Of a stretch of 64,000 nucleotides of DNA, positions 1 to 8,503 are shown in pieces. This DNA is from Desulfobacteraceae bacterium UBA2174. GTDB lineage: Bacteria > Desulfobacterota > Desulfobacteria > Desulfobacterales > UBA2174. The stretch's first letter is position 1. Each line of letters opens with the position of its first letter. The stretch spans positions 1-64,000 of the forward strand of contig DCWA01000005.1 of NCBI GenBank assembly GCA_002327445.1, written 5' to 3'. Position numbers and translations under genes: made by a program. Under the pieces are notes generated by a model. That model did not search any database. It saw nothing but the letters and a program-made list of their open reading frames with translations, and had not been told where the DNA came from.

Positions 1-115
1 ACAAATTCGATCGGTTGTCCAGAGCTAAGTTAACAAGACCATCTATTTTCACACATTATCGCCGTTTGCAGTATAGCAATGTTAGCATGAAAAAAAGCCA
101 ACAAAAGGGGGCGGC

Positions 116-259
116 ATGGCTACCGTTTACATCAGGGATTTTCCGGAGGATCTGCGCAAGGCAGCACGCATGCAGGCTATCGAGGAGGACATCAGTCTGA
201 AGCAACTGGTCATAAAGGCCCTTGAGAAATACTTGGCCGGAACAAAAAAGGGGAGGTGA
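116..259 (+). CDS. small ribbon-helix-helix (Arc/CopG-type) protein
   Basis: This 47-residue protein has a short beta strand (VYIRDFP) followed by two predicted helices around EDLRKAARMQA and SLKQLVIKALEKYL, the layout of an Arc/CopG ribbon-helix-helix DNA-binding fold. The ATG at 116 has a purine-rich ribosome site (AAAAGGGGG) just upstream. The stop is only 3 bases before the TTG of the integrase, so the two are probably cotranscribed. By context it may be the element's small regulator or directionality factor, but that is inference. It is short enough for gene callers to miss. Confidence 0.62.
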   Translation: MATVYIRDFPEDLRKAARMQAIEEDISLKQLVIKALEKYLAGTKKGR

Positions 260-262
260 CCC

Positions 263-1408
263 TTGGCAAGGGCAAAGCGACAACCGGGCGTATTCAGCGT
301 AGAGGGCGCCAGGGGCGTCTCCTGGGGCATCGACTACATCCACCCGAAGACCCAGCGGCGGGTCCGAAAAATCCTCAAGGGCGTGAACTCCGAGGCCGAG
401 GCGTCCAAACTGCGTGCCATCGAGATCGCCGACGCGGCAAGGGATGTGATCAACAAGGCCTACGACCTCAAGCCCAAGGCCAGGGCCATGACGTTCAACG
501 CAGTGCTTGACGCCTACCTGAATTGGAGCCGGGAGAATAAAAAGAGCTGGAAGGCCGACGAGTACAACGCCATTGCCCTCAAGGCCGCTTTCAAGGGGAA
601 GCTGATGAGCGACATCAACCCGTTTGTGGTGGAAAAATTCAAGGTCGAGCGGGGAAGGGCGGTTGCCAAAAAGACGGTCAACAATGAGTTGTCGGTTGCT
701 TGCAGGGCGATCAAGAAAGCCGTTGAATGGCAGAAGTGGACCGGGCCGAATCCGTTCAACGGCATCCGATTCAAGATCCGTAAGGGCAAAAAACCCGGAT
801 GCCTGAGTCCCGAGCAGGTGGCCGCCATCATCGCCAACATCGACCACCCGGCCAAAAAGGACATGGTGGCCTTCGCTTTCTACCAGGGGTGGCGGATTTC
901 CGAGATCCGCAAGCTACGCTGGGAGGACATCGATCTGGAAAACGGCCGGGCGTGGATCGTGGATCCGAAAAACGGTTTCACCGTGGAGGTTCCCCTGGCC
1001 GACGAAGCCCGGGTGATCGTCGAGCGTCAACCTCGATGCGGCCAGTACGTCTTTTGCAAAAAGAACGGCGACCCCTGGAAGTCCAACTCCAACGCGGTGA
1101 TCAAGACGGCCGCCGAAAAGGCCGGAGTGAGTCTGCCGCCGAGGAAGAAGTGGCACATCTTCCGGCGCACCTGGGCATCGATGTTCCTCCAGGCAGGCGG
1201 CGACGTCGAGTCCCTGAGGGTACAGGGCAACTGGCGGGACCACTCCATGCCGCTCTGGTACGCCGACGCCGCCGATGAGGACCACCGCAAGGGGATTCTG
1301 AACCGGATGCCGAAACTGGACCAGCAGGGGGCTGGCAAGGTGGAAAACGAGGACGTCCATGGCAGAAATCTGCCAGAAATTCGAAAAGTGGCAAACATAA
1401 ATAATTGA
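263..1408 (+). CDS. tyrosine recombinase (phage/island-type integrase)
   Basis: The 381-residue protein has the usual N-terminal SAM-like core-binding domain (about 75-170) and a C-terminal catalytic domain. Visible catalytic residues are Arg211 in GWRISEIRKL, His298 and Arg301 in HIFR, and the probable nucleophile Tyr333 in LWYADA. The familiar LLGH box is altered (QGNWRDHS), as in divergent island integrases. The start is a TTG at 263, supported by GGGGAGG at 250-256. The gene ends about 30 bases before a tRNA 3' end, the classic position for an integrase beside its attachment site. It probably catalyses integration and excision of the element lying to the left of the window. Confidence 0.9.
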   Translation: MARAKRQPGVFSVEGARGVSWGIDYIHPKTQRRVRKILKGVNSEAEASKLRAIEIADAARDVINKAYDLKPKARAMTFNAVLDAYLNWSRENKKSWKADEYNAIALKAAFKGKLMSDINPFVVEKFKVERGRAVAKKTVNNELSVACRAIKKAVEWQKWTGPNPFNGIRFKIRKGKKPGCLSPEQVAAIIANIDHPAKKDMVAFAFYQGWRISEIRKLRWEDIDLENGRAWIVDPKNGFTVEVPLADEARVIVERQPRCGQYVFCKKNGDPWKSNSNAVIKTAAEKAGVSLPPRKKWHIFRRTWASMFLQAGGDVESLRVQGNWRDHSMPLWYADAADEDHRKGILNRMPKLDQQGAGKVENEDVHGRNLPEIRKVANINN

Positions 1409-1436
1409 AATGATGGGACATGAAGCGAGGGACACG

Positions 1437-1464
1437 CTAGGTTCGAATCCTAGTCCCTCAGCCA
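1437..1464 (+). other. tRNA 3'-end fragment, probable attachment site of the element
   Basis: The sequence has a perfect T-arm (CTAGG-TTCGAAT-CCTAG), seven acceptor-strand bases (TCCCTCA), a G discriminator and an encoded CCA. No D-arm or anticodon arm lies upstream, because the integrase gene ends at 1408. It is therefore a 3' fragment, not a tRNA gene. Element integration into a tRNA gene leaves such a fragment at one end and a restored gene at the other, so the intact tRNA should lie to the left. The acceptor would pair with TGAGGGA. A U1-A72 pair with G73 is compatible with tRNA-Gln, but the identity is not established. Confidence 0.7.
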
Positions 1465-1477
1465 AAAAAATCAAAAA

Positions 1478-1510
1478 GGGTGGCAAGCATCGCTTGTCAC
1501 CCTTTTTTTT
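1478..1510 (+). terminator. rho-independent terminator behind the tRNA fragment
   Basis: An 11-bp stem (GGGTGGCAAGC / GCTTGTCACCC, one G-T pair) with a 3-base loop is followed by eight T residues. It lies 13 bases after the CCA of the tRNA fragment and was probably the original terminator of that tRNA gene. Confidence 0.85.
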
Positions 1511-1595
1511 CGGGATTCGCAGGTTGAGCTGCTGTTTCAGTTCCGCTGGATGCGCACCGGTGGGGTGCAGAGGGAAGGGAACCCCGTAAGGCCGA

Positions 1596-3029
1596 TCAGG
1601 AACCGCCCAGTTTTTCCCGCAGCAGGTCATTGACAAGCTGGGGGTTGGCCTTGCCGCGGGTCTCCTTCATCACCTGGCCGACGAAAAAGCCGAGCAGCTT
1701 GGTCTTGCCGGAGCGGTAGGCCGCCACCTGGCCGGGGTTGGCGGCCAGGATGCCGCCGATGACCGCGGCGAGTTCGTCCGCGTCGCTGATCTGCAGCAGT
1801 CCTTTTTCCGCCACGATGGCCGCCGCCGTCTTGCCGCTGGCCGCCATTTCGTCGAAAACGGTCTTGGCGATCTTGCCGGAGATGGTCCCGTCGTCGATGA
1901 GAAGCAGCAGTTCGGCCAGGGCGCAAGCCGGTACCGGGATGCGGTCGAAGTCGCGGTTTTCCGCCTTGAGCAGCCCGAGAAGGTTGCCCATGATCCAGTT
2001 GGCCGCCGGCTTGGCCGGGGCGCCGGCCGCCACGCAGGCCTCGAAGTAATCGGCCATCTCCCGGGCGCTGGTGAGCACCTCGGCGTCGTAATCGGGCAGG
2101 CCGAAGTCCTCCACGTAACGCCGGCGGCGCGCGTCGGGCAGTTCGGGCAAGCCTTGGCGCACCGTTTCGATCCAGGCGTCGTCGATGACCAGCGGCAGCA
2201 GGTCCGGATCGGGGAAATAACGGTAGTCGTGGGCCTCCTCCTTGCCGCGCATCACATAGGTGCGGTTCTGGGCGTCGTCCCAGAGGCAGGTTTGCTGCAC
2301 CACCTGTCCCCCGTCCTCGAGGATCTCGCGCTGGCGCTGGATCTCGTAGTGCAGGGCCTTTTCCACGAAACGAAACGAGTTGATATTTTTCAGCTCGGTG
2401 CGGGTTCCCAGCGCCGCCTGGCCTCGAGGCCGGATCGAGACGTTGGCGTCGCAGCGGAAGCTGCCCTCTTCCATGTTGCCGTCGGAGATGTCCAGATAGC
2501 GCAGGATGGTGCGCAGCTTGCGCAGGTAGGCGCCGGCCTCCTCCGGGGAGCGCAGGTCCGGCTCGCTGACGATCTCGATCAGCGGCACCCCGGCCCGGTT
2601 CAGGTCCACCCGGCTCACGGGACGGTCGGGATCGTGGCTGAGCTTGCCGGCATCTTCCTCCATATGGATGCGGGTGATGCCGATGCGCCGGCTTTTCCCG
2701 TCCACCGTGATGTCCACGGCCCCGTGTTCGGCGATGGGCAGCTCGTACTGGCTGATCTGGTAGCCCTTGGGCAGGTCGGGGTAGAAGTAGTTCTTGCGGG
2801 CGAAGCGGCTGGCGCCGGCGATCCGGCAGCCGGTGGCCAGCGCCATGCGCAGGGCGTATTCCACCACCTTGCGGTTGAGCACCGGCAGCGACCCGGGCAT
2901 GCCGAGGCACACCGGGCAGACATGGGTGTTGGGCGGGGCGCCGAAGGCCGCCGAGCAGCCGCAGAAGATCTTGGTTCGGGTTTTGAGCTGGGCGTGGACC
3001 TCCAGCCCGATCACGGCTTCGAATGGCAT
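1596..3029 (-). CDS. gatB: Asp/Glu-tRNA(Asn/Gln) amidotransferase subunit B
   Basis: GatB binds misacylated Glu-tRNA(Gln) or Asp-tRNA(Asn) and, with GatA and GatC, converts it to the amide form in the cytoplasm. The 477 residues match the family length. The N-terminus has the expected GLEVHAQL, the Cys-rich CPVCLGMPG stretch and the signature DLNRAGVPLIEIVSEPDL. The C-terminal YqeY-like domain ends with an NPQLVNDLL-type tail. The ATG at 3029 is preceded by GGAGG at a spacing of 6 bases. gatA and gatC are not in the window. The gene is the first chromosomal gene after the integrated element. Confidence 0.97.
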   Translation of the reverse strand: MPFEAVIGLEVHAQLKTRTKIFCGCSAAFGAPPNTHVCPVCLGMPGSLPVLNRKVVEYALRMALATGCRIAGASRFARKNYFYPDLPKGYQISQYELPIAEHGAVDITVDGKSRRIGITRIHMEEDAGKLSHDPDRPVSRVDLNRAGVPLIEIVSEPDLRSPEEAGAYLRKLRTILRYLDISDGNMEEGSFRCDANVSIRPRGQAALGTRTELKNINSFRFVEKALHYEIQRQREILEDGGQVVQQTCLWDDAQNRTYVMRGKEEAHDYRYFPDPDLLPLVIDDAWIETVRQGLPELPDARRRRYVEDFGLPDYDAEVLTSAREMADYFEACVAAGAPAKPAANWIMGNLLGLLKAENRDFDRIPVPACALAELLLLIDDGTISGKIAKTVFDEMAASGKTAAAIVAEKGLLQISDADELAAVIGGILAANPGQVAAYRSGKTKLLGFFVGQVMKETRGKANPQLVNDLLREKLGGS

Positions 3030-3176
3030 AAGGTTCCTCCTGAATGCACCGCCCGACTACACCGATTCGGCCCCGGGTGTCAATCTTGGTGGCGGGTATT
3101 TGGTTTTGACAATCGCGAAGGCGCCATTTATACAGGTGCTTTTCGTCGAATCGGTCCCTCGGAGGCGACAGGATCC

Positions 3177-3365
3177 ATGAAATACTTTCTGGCCGTCATG
3201 GGCATGGTGATGATCGTGGAAGGGCTTCCCTACTTTGCCTTTCCGGACAAGATGAAACAGGTGATGCGCCAGGTGCTGGAGATCCAGGACGGCGCCCTGC
3301 GCCGGTTCGGCCTCTTCTTGATGGGCCTCGGGCTGGCGGCGGTTTACCTGGGCCGGCGGGGGTGA
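3177..3365 (+). CDS. DUF2065 (YjeT-like) small membrane protein
   Basis: This 62-residue protein consists of two hydrophobic segments (about 3-20 and 43-58) joined by a basic loop. The pattern EGLPYFAFPDKMK and a GLxxA-x-VYLGRR-like end match the DUF2065/YjeT family of inner-membrane proteins of unknown function. The ATG at 3177 was chosen because it begins the conserved block. It is divergent from gatB and followed by a repeat fragment before queA. Confidence 0.75.
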   Translation: MKYFLAVMGMVMIVEGLPYFAFPDKMKQVMRQVLEIQDGALRRFGLFLMGLGLAAVYLGRRG

Positions 3366-3408
3366 GAGGATCCACGATCGGAGGGACGGCGGAAGGCAAT
3401 GGCGGATT

Positions 3409-3445
3409 CGAGGAGATTCCTCGGCGCTGCGCACCTCGGAATGAC
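3409..3445. repeat. partial copy of the GACGAGGGATCTC palindromic repeat
   Basis: GAGGAGATTCCTCGGCGCTGCGCACCTCGGAATGACA matches the right half of the fuller copies at 33738-33832, 52916-52989 and 53223-53296. It lies in the gap between the DUF2065 gene and queA. Confidence 0.6.
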
Positions 3446-3497
3446 AAAACGGGGCGAAACACCTTGGTGAATATTTTTCATAGAGAGCTTTGGGTTC

Positions 3498-4556
3498 ATG
3501 TTCAACCTGGACGACTACGACTACCCGCTGCCTGAAGAGCGGATCGCGCAGATGCCGGCGGTCCGGCGGGACGATTCCCGGATGCTGGTGCTGGACCGCC
3601 GCGGCGGGTCGATGGCCCACCGGCACTTCCGGGACCTGATTGGCTATCTGCGCCCCGGGGATGTCCTGGTGGTCAACGATACCCGGGTGGTCTGCGGCCG
3701 GCTGATCGGGCGCAAACCCACTGGCGGCCGGGTGGAACTGCTGATCCTCGACTACGCCGACGCCCTGCGGCGCCGGGCCGCCGGAGAGACCTTGACGGCC
3801 CGATGCCTCGTCAAGGCCGCCAAGCCGACCCGGGCCGGCGCCCGGCTCGATTTCCCCGAAGGACTGAGCGCCGAGGTGCTCGCGGCGGAAAACGGTATCT
3901 TGACGGTGCGCTTCGAGGGCGCCGACGATTTCGAGGCCCTGCTGGAGCGTATCGGTCATGTCCCCCTGCCGCCCTACATCCGGCGGACGGAGGGAGAAAA
4001 CGGTAGCGACCGGCAGACCTACCAGACCGTCTACGCGGCACGTAAGGGAGCGGTGGCGGCGCCCACCGCCGGGCTGCACTTCACCGAGGCGCTGCTCGAA
4101 GAGATTCGCCGGGCTGGCGTGGAGATCGTCGCCGTGACCCTGCACGTGGGCTACGGGACGTTTCTGCCGGTGCGCGTCGAGGATATCCGGCAGCACCGGA
4201 TGCACGCCGAGCGTTTCCGCATCCCGCCGGAGACGGCCCGCGCCGTGAACGCGGCCCGGGAAGCGGGCCGGCGGGTGATCGCCGTGGGCACCACCTGCGT
4301 GCGCACCCTGGAGTTTGCCACCGATGATGCCGGTCGACTGGCCGCCGGGGAGGGGGACTGCGACCTGTTCATTTACCCGGGCTACCGCTTCAAGGCGGTG
4401 GACGCCATGATCACCAACTTTCACCTGCCCCGTTCGACCCTGCTGATGCTGGTCTCGGCCTTTGCCGGCCGCGAGGCGATCCTCGGCGCCTACCGGGCCG
4501 CCATCGCGGGCGGCTACCGGTTCTACAGCTACGGCGACGGGATGTTGATCCTGTGA
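3498..4556 (+). CDS. queA: S-adenosylmethionine:tRNA ribosyltransferase-isomerase
   Basis: QueA transfers the ribosyl part of SAM to preQ1 at tRNA position 34, giving epoxyqueuosine. The 352 residues match the family. Visible conserved blocks are the N-terminal YPLPEERIAQ-P, VVNDTRVV, a central APTAGLHFTE, and TNFHLPRSTLLMLVSAFAG near the C-terminus. The stop codon overlaps the start of tgt (TGATG), so the two queuosine genes are translationally coupled. Confidence 0.98.
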   Translation: MFNLDDYDYPLPEERIAQMPAVRRDDSRMLVLDRRGGSMAHRHFRDLIGYLRPGDVLVVNDTRVVCGRLIGRKPTGGRVELLILDYADALRRRAAGETLTARCLVKAAKPTRAGARLDFPEGLSAEVLAAENGILTVRFEGADDFEALLERIGHVPLPPYIRRTEGENGSDRQTYQTVYAARKGAVAAPTAGLHFTEALLEEIRRAGVEIVAVTLHVGYGTFLPVRVEDIRQHRMHAERFRIPPETARAVNAAREAGRRVIAVGTTCVRTLEFATDDAGRLAAGEGDCDLFIYPGYRFKAVDAMITNFHLPRSTLLMLVSAFAGREAILGAYRAAIAGGYRFYSYGDGMLIL

Positions 4557-5680
4557 TGTTCCATTTCACCGTCGAGAGCCATTCCAGCCAAACTCGGGCC
4601 CGTGCCGGCCGCATCGGCACGCGGCACGGCGAGATCCAGACCCCCATCTTCATGCCGGTGGGCACCCGAGCCTCGGTCAAGGCCCTTGCCCCCGACGACC
4701 TGACGGCCTGCGGGGCTCGGATCATCCTTGGCAACACCTATCACCTCTACCTGCGCCCCGGTTGCGAGGTGATTTCCGGCTTCGGCGGCCTGCACGGCTT
4801 CATGGGCTGGAACGGGCCGATTCTCACCGATTCGGGCGGGTTTCAGGTCTTTTCCCTCGCCAAGCTTTCCAGGGTGGACGAGGCGGGGTTCGCCTTCCAG
4901 TCCCACATCGACGGGTCGCGGCATCTGCTTACGCCCGAGACGTCGGTGGCGGTCCAGGTCTGTCTGGACAGCGACATCATCATGTGCCTGGACCAGTGCA
5001 TCGGGTATCCGGCCGAAGCGCCCGAGGCGGAGGCGGCCCTGGCGCTCACGGGCCGCTGGGCCCGGCGCTGCCAAAAGGCCTGGCAAGAGACGGCGCGGCC
5101 GGGAAACGCCCTTTTCGGCATCGTCCAGGGCGGCATGTTCGAGGACCTGCGCCGGCGCAGCGCGGCGGACCTGGTGGAACTGGACCTGCCGGGCTACGCC
5201 GTGGGGGGTCTCAGCGTGGGCGAGCCGAAGGAACTGATGCATGCCATGGCCGATTTCACCCTCCCGCTGCTGCCGGTGGACAGGCCGCGCTACGTCATGG
5301 GGGTGGGCACCCCGGCGGACCTGGTGGAGATGACCGCCATGGGGGCGGACATGTTCGACTGCGTCATGCCGACGCGCAACGCGAGAAACGGTCAGCTCTT
5401 CACCCGCTCCGGCGCCATCAACATCGCCAATGCCCGCTTTCGCACCGATCCGGGCCCCATCGAGGAGGGGTGCACCTGCTACACCTGCCGGTGCTTTTCC
5501 CGCGCCTACCTGCGCCACCTGTACATGAGCCGGGAGATTCTGGTATACCGGTTAAACACGATCCATAATGTGCATTATTATTTTAATTTAATGCATCGGA
5601 TGCGCCAAGCTATCATCGAGGACCGCTTCGAAGCCTTTCGGCGGTCCTTTTACGCCGACCAGAACCGGGAAAACCCCTGA
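4556..5680 (+). CDS. tgt: queuine/preQ1 tRNA-guanine transglycosylase
   Basis: Tgt exchanges guanine 34 for preQ1 in GUN-anticodon tRNAs, the step before QueA. The 374 residues include DSGGFQVFSL (catalytic Asp region), GGLSVGE, the nucleophile region DMFDCVMPTRNARNG, and the Zn site CxCxxC followed by a His (CTCYTCRC with HN further on). The ATG at 4556 overlaps the queA stop by one base. A GTG at 4553 is also possible but less likely. Confidence 0.98.
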   Translation: MFHFTVESHSSQTRARAGRIGTRHGEIQTPIFMPVGTRASVKALAPDDLTACGARIILGNTYHLYLRPGCEVISGFGGLHGFMGWNGPILTDSGGFQVFSLAKLSRVDEAGFAFQSHIDGSRHLLTPETSVAVQVCLDSDIIMCLDQCIGYPAEAPEAEAALALTGRWARRCQKAWQETARPGNALFGIVQGGMFEDLRRRSAADLVELDLPGYAVGGLSVGEPKELMHAMADFTLPLLPVDRPRYVMGVGTPADLVEMTAMGADMFDCVMPTRNARNGQLFTRSGAINIANARFRTDPGPIEEGCTCYTCRCFSRAYLRHLYMSREILVYRLNTIHNVHYYFNLMHRMRQAIIEDRFEAFRRSFYADQNRENP

Positions 5681-5691
5681 GAGGGGCATCC

Positions 5692-6012
5692 ATGGCATCA
5701 TCCCGCGTGAAGCTGTTGCTCAAGGCGATAGAACCTTACGGGGCCGAGAAGATTTATCTATTCGGCTCCCGGGCGAGGGGCGAAGCCGACGCGCTGAGCG
5801 ACATCGACCTCGTGTTGATCAAGCGCACCAGGGCGCGTTTTTTCAACCGACTGCGAGAGGTGCAGCGGCTGCTGCCGCCCGATATCGGAGCGGTGGATGT
5901 GTTGGTCTACACCCCCGCTGAGTTTGCCGCCATGCTGGCCGATGGCAACGCCTTTGCCGAGATGTTGGTGGAAGAAGGAAAGCTGATTCATGGAGATGAA
6001 GCGCACCAATGA
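5692..6012 (+). CDS. MNT-type minimal nucleotidyltransferase (antitoxin-like)
   Basis: The 106-residue protein carries the minimal nucleotidyltransferase signature GSRARGEADALSDIDLVLI (GS followed by DxD). It is encoded just upstream of, and overlapping by 23 bases, a HEPN-domain gene. In the MNT-HEPN type VII toxin-antitoxin family, the MNT protein AMPylates and silences the HEPN RNase. Whether this pair acts as a toxin-antitoxin or in another role is not shown by the sequence. It starts 11 bases after tgt. Confidence 0.85.
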   Translation: MASSRVKLLLKAIEPYGAEKIYLFGSRARGEADALSDIDLVLIKRTRARFFNRLREVQRLLPPDIGAVDVLVYTPAEFAAMLADGNAFAEMLVEEGKLIHGDEAHQ

Positions 6013-6439
6013 GGCCGAACGCTGGTTTCGCCAGGCGTTTTACGATCTCCAGGCGGCCCGTTGGAATTTGGAGGGCGGTTTTTTCTCGACGGTCTGCTTC
6101 CTGGCCCAGCAAAGCGGTGAGAAAGCCCTCAAGGCATTGCTTTACGCCAAAGGCGGCCGGCGTCAGGCGCTCTTTACCCACTCGTTGGTGGAAATGGTCA
6201 AGGCCGCCCGGAAACTGAACGTCGAGGGCATCGACAAATTGACCGTGCCGGCGCGGGCGCTGGACCTGCATTATATTCCCTCGCGGTACCCCAATGGCCT
6301 GCCGGGCGGATACCCTCATGCCTTCTACGACCGCCAGGAGGCGCAAATGGCGATCGAGGCGGCCGAACGGATAATGGGGGCGATCGAGGAGTCCTTCATC
6401 AAGGCCGGTTTGGCGTGGATTCTGCCCGGGAACGAGTGA
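5990..6439 (+). CDS. HEPN-domain protein (COG2250-like), partner of the MNT gene
   Basis: The 149-residue helical protein has the hallmarks of the HEPN family: WFRQAFYDLQAAR at the start, CFLAQQSGEKALKALL, THSL in the middle, and YIPSRYPNGLPGG. An R-x5-H match (Arg58 to His64) is present. Its position does not clearly correspond to the catalytic motif of HEPN RNases, so toxicity is uncertain. The start at 5990 lies inside the end of the MNT gene. An ATG at 5996 is an alternative. Confidence 0.85.
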   Translation: MEMKRTNEAERWFRQAFYDLQAARWNLEGGFFSTVCFLAQQSGEKALKALLYAKGGRRQALFTHSLVEMVKAARKLNVEGIDKLTVPARALDLHYIPSRYPNGLPGGYPHAFYDRQEAQMAIEAAERIMGAIEESFIKAGLAWILPGNE

Positions 6440-6493
6440 ATCCATTGCCGATTTTGGTGACGAAACGCAACGCAACGGAAAGGAAGACGACCG

Positions 6494-6712
6494 ATGAAAG
6501 AAAAAGTCCAGGCGGTGTTGGACAAGATCCGGCCGGCGTTGAAGGCCGACGGCGGCGACGTGGAACTGGTGGACGTGGTCGACGGCATCGTCAAGGTGCG
6601 GTTGCAAGGGGCCTGCAAGGGCTGCCCCATGAGCCAGATGACGCTGCGCAACGTCATCGAGCGGGTGATCAAGAAGGAGATCCCCGAGGTCAAGGCGGTG
6701 GAGCCGGCATGA
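6494..6712 (+). CDS. NifU C-terminal domain protein (Fe-S scaffold/carrier)
   Basis: This 72-residue protein is a stand-alone NifU C-terminal domain. It has the start KVQAVLDKIRPALKADGGDVEL and the cluster-binding CKGCPMS (CxxC) motif, and such proteins hold or transfer Fe-S clusters. GGAAG upstream suits the ATG at 6494. It could be called NfuA-like, but it lacks the A-type domain of enterobacterial NfuA. Confidence 0.93.
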   Translation: MKEKVQAVLDKIRPALKADGGDVELVDVVDGIVKVRLQGACKGCPMSQMTLRNVIERVIKKEIPEVKAVEPA

Positions 6713-6780
6713 GCCGCCCGCCGGACGGATGCCGCCCGGGCCCGCGCCGCGCCCGGCACCGGACCACCACGGAATTCAAA

Positions 6781-6844
6781 GGGGGCACGGGACGGTTCGA
6801 GCGTCGCCTCGATCCTTCTTCGCCGTGCCCCGTGCCCCGTGCCT
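6781..6844. repeat. short 7-bp repeat array with an inverted partner, upstream of the aminotransferase gene
   Basis: Three 7-bp units (CGTGCCC, CGTGCCC, CGTGCCT) at 6824-6844 can pair with GGGGGCACGGG at 6781-6791. It is the smallest member of the set of 7-bp-period arrays in this window. The rest of the 166-base gap before 6879 shows nothing else. Confidence 0.5.
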
Positions 6845-6878
6845 CTTTCCCCCGAATCATATCTGGAGCCTGTCTGAC

Positions 6879-8060
6879 ATGACCATCGCCAAGAAGATGG
6901 AAGGATTCATCGCCAAATCGTCCTGGATCCGCAAGATGTTCGAGGAGGGCGGCCGGCTCAAGGCCCTTCACGGAGCGGACAAGGTCTTCGACTTTTCCCT
7001 GGGAAACCCCAACCTGCCGCCGCCGGAGCGATTCAATCAGGTGCTCATCGAAACGGTGACCACCTGCGGGCCCGACGGCCACTGCTATATGCCCAACACC
7101 GGCTACCCGGAGGTCTGCCGGGCCATCGCCGACTACCTGAGCCGCGAGCAGCAGGCCACCGTCTCCGCCGGTGACGTCGTCATGACCTGCGGGGCCGCCG
7201 GGGCGCTCAACGTGGTGTTCAAGGCCGTCCTGGACCCCGGTGACGAGGTCCTGTGCCCGGCCCCGTATTTCGTCGAGTACGGGTTTTACGCCGACAACCA
7301 CGGCGGGGTGCTCAAGACCGTACCCACCCGGCCCGATTTCAACCTGGATCTGGAGGCCATGGCCGCTGCCATCGGTCCGCGCACCAAGGTGGTGCTGATC
7401 AACTCGCCCAACAACCCCACCGGGCAGATCTACAGTGCCGAGAGCCTTGCGGCCCTGGGCGACATCCTGCGGCGGAAGAGCGGTGATGCGGGCCGCGCCA
7501 TCTATCTTGTCTCCGACGAACCCTACCGCAAGATCACCTACGACGGCGCCGTGGTGCCGAGCATCTTTTCCGTCTATGCCGACACGGTGCTTTGCACGTC
7601 GTACTCCAAGGACATCTCGATTCCCGGCGAACGGCTGGGGTTCGCCGCCGTCAATCCCGCCGCCACCCATCGCGGGCAACTGCTTTCCGCCATGGCCCTG
7701 GCCAACCGCATCCTGGGCTTCGTCAACGCCCCGGCCCTGATGCAGCGCGTCGTGGCCGCCATGCAAGGCGCCAGCGTCGACATCGGCCAGTACGCCCGCA
7801 AACGCGAGTTGCTCTGCGACGGGCTAGCGGCCGCCGGCTACCGGTTCGTCAGGCCGGCCGGGGCCTTCTACCTGTTTCCCGAGACCCCGATCCCCGACGA
7901 CGTCGCCTTCGTGCGCGCCTTGCAGGAAGAGCTGATCCTGGTGGTGCCCGGCAGCGGTTTCGGCTGCCCGGGGCATTTTCGTATCGCCTATTGCGTGGAC
8001 GATGCCACCATCGTCAATGCCATGCCGGGCTTCGCCCGGGTCATGGACCGTTTTCGCTGA
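6879..8060 (+). CDS. class I/II pyridoxal-phosphate aminotransferase
   Basis: The 393-residue fold-type I aminotransferase has NSPNNPTG, DEPYRKI and the PLP lysine in SYSKDISIPGERLG. The C-terminal small domain has the LVVPGSGFGCPGHFRIAY block of the aspartate/aromatic group. Substrate cannot be fixed from sequence. The ATG at 6879 begins the conserved N-terminus, and GGAG lies upstream. Longer in-frame extensions run through the 7-bp repeat and are unlikely to be coding. methylmalonyl-CoA epimerase follows 28 bases later. Confidence 0.93.
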   Translation: MTIAKKMEGFIAKSSWIRKMFEEGGRLKALHGADKVFDFSLGNPNLPPPERFNQVLIETVTTCGPDGHCYMPNTGYPEVCRAIADYLSREQQATVSAGDVVMTCGAAGALNVVFKAVLDPGDEVLCPAPYFVEYGFYADNHGGVLKTVPTRPDFNLDLEAMAAAIGPRTKVVLINSPNNPTGQIYSAESLAALGDILRRKSGDAGRAIYLVSDEPYRKITYDGAVVPSIFSVYADTVLCTSYSKDISIPGERLGFAAVNPAATHRGQLLSAMALANRILGFVNAPALMQRVVAAMQGASVDIGQYARKRELLCDGLAAAGYRFVRPAGAFYLFPETPIPDDVAFVRALQEELILVVPGSGFGCPGHFRIAYCVDDATIVNAMPGFARVMDRFR

Positions 8061-8088
8061 TCATCCGGAAAACCTGGAGGAGCACCCG

Positions 8089-8493
8089 ATGAAAATTCTG
8101 AAGATCGACCACCTGGGCATCGCCGTCAACAGCATCGAAGACGGCAGGAAGTTCTGGACCGAAACCCTGGGCCTCTCCTTCGAGGGCACCGAGACGGTGG
8201 CCGAGCAGAAGGTGACCACCGCCTTTTTTCCCGTGGGAGAAAGCGAGGTGGAGCTGCTGGAGTCCACCGCCCCCGACGGCCCCATCGCCAAGTACATCGA
8301 GAAGAAGGGCACCGGGATCCAGCACGTGGCCCTGCGGGTGGAAAACATCGATGAGGCCCTGGCGGAGCTGAAGCAAAAGGGGGTTCAGCTCATCGACCAG
8401 ACCCCGCGCCACGGGGCGGGCGGGGCCAGGATCGCCTTTTTGCACCCCAAGGCCACCGGCGGGGTGCTGGTGGAGCTTTGCCAGCGGGACTGA
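8089..8493 (+). CDS. mce: methylmalonyl-CoA epimerase
   Basis: This 134-residue vicinal-oxygen-chelate protein interconverts (R)- and (S)-methylmalonyl-CoA in propionate metabolism. Metal ligands appear as His in KIDHLGIAV, His in IQHVALRV and Glu in VLVELCQ, with paired beta-alpha-beta-beta-beta units. Family length is matched exactly. GGAGG lies just before the ATG. It is convergent with glnE, with a gap of only 10 bases. Confidence 0.95.
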   Translation: MKILKIDHLGIAVNSIEDGRKFWTETLGLSFEGTETVAEQKVTTAFFPVGESEVELLESTAPDGPIAKYIEKKGTGIQHVALRVENIDEALAELKQKGVQLIDQTPRHGAGGARIAFLHPKATGGVLVELCQRD

Positions 8494-8503
8494 TCCGGCC
8501 CCT

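Noticed and set aside
15..200. 61-codon frame at the window start
   Set aside because: It is out of frame with the better supported RHH gene at 116 and lacks a ribosome site.
1417..1464. Complete tRNA gene
   Set aside because: Only T-arm, acceptor strand and CCA are present. The space upstream is integrase coding sequence.
3060..3176. Extended start for the DUF2065 gene
   Set aside because: The open frame runs back across gatB on the opposite strand, but homology begins at ATG 3177.
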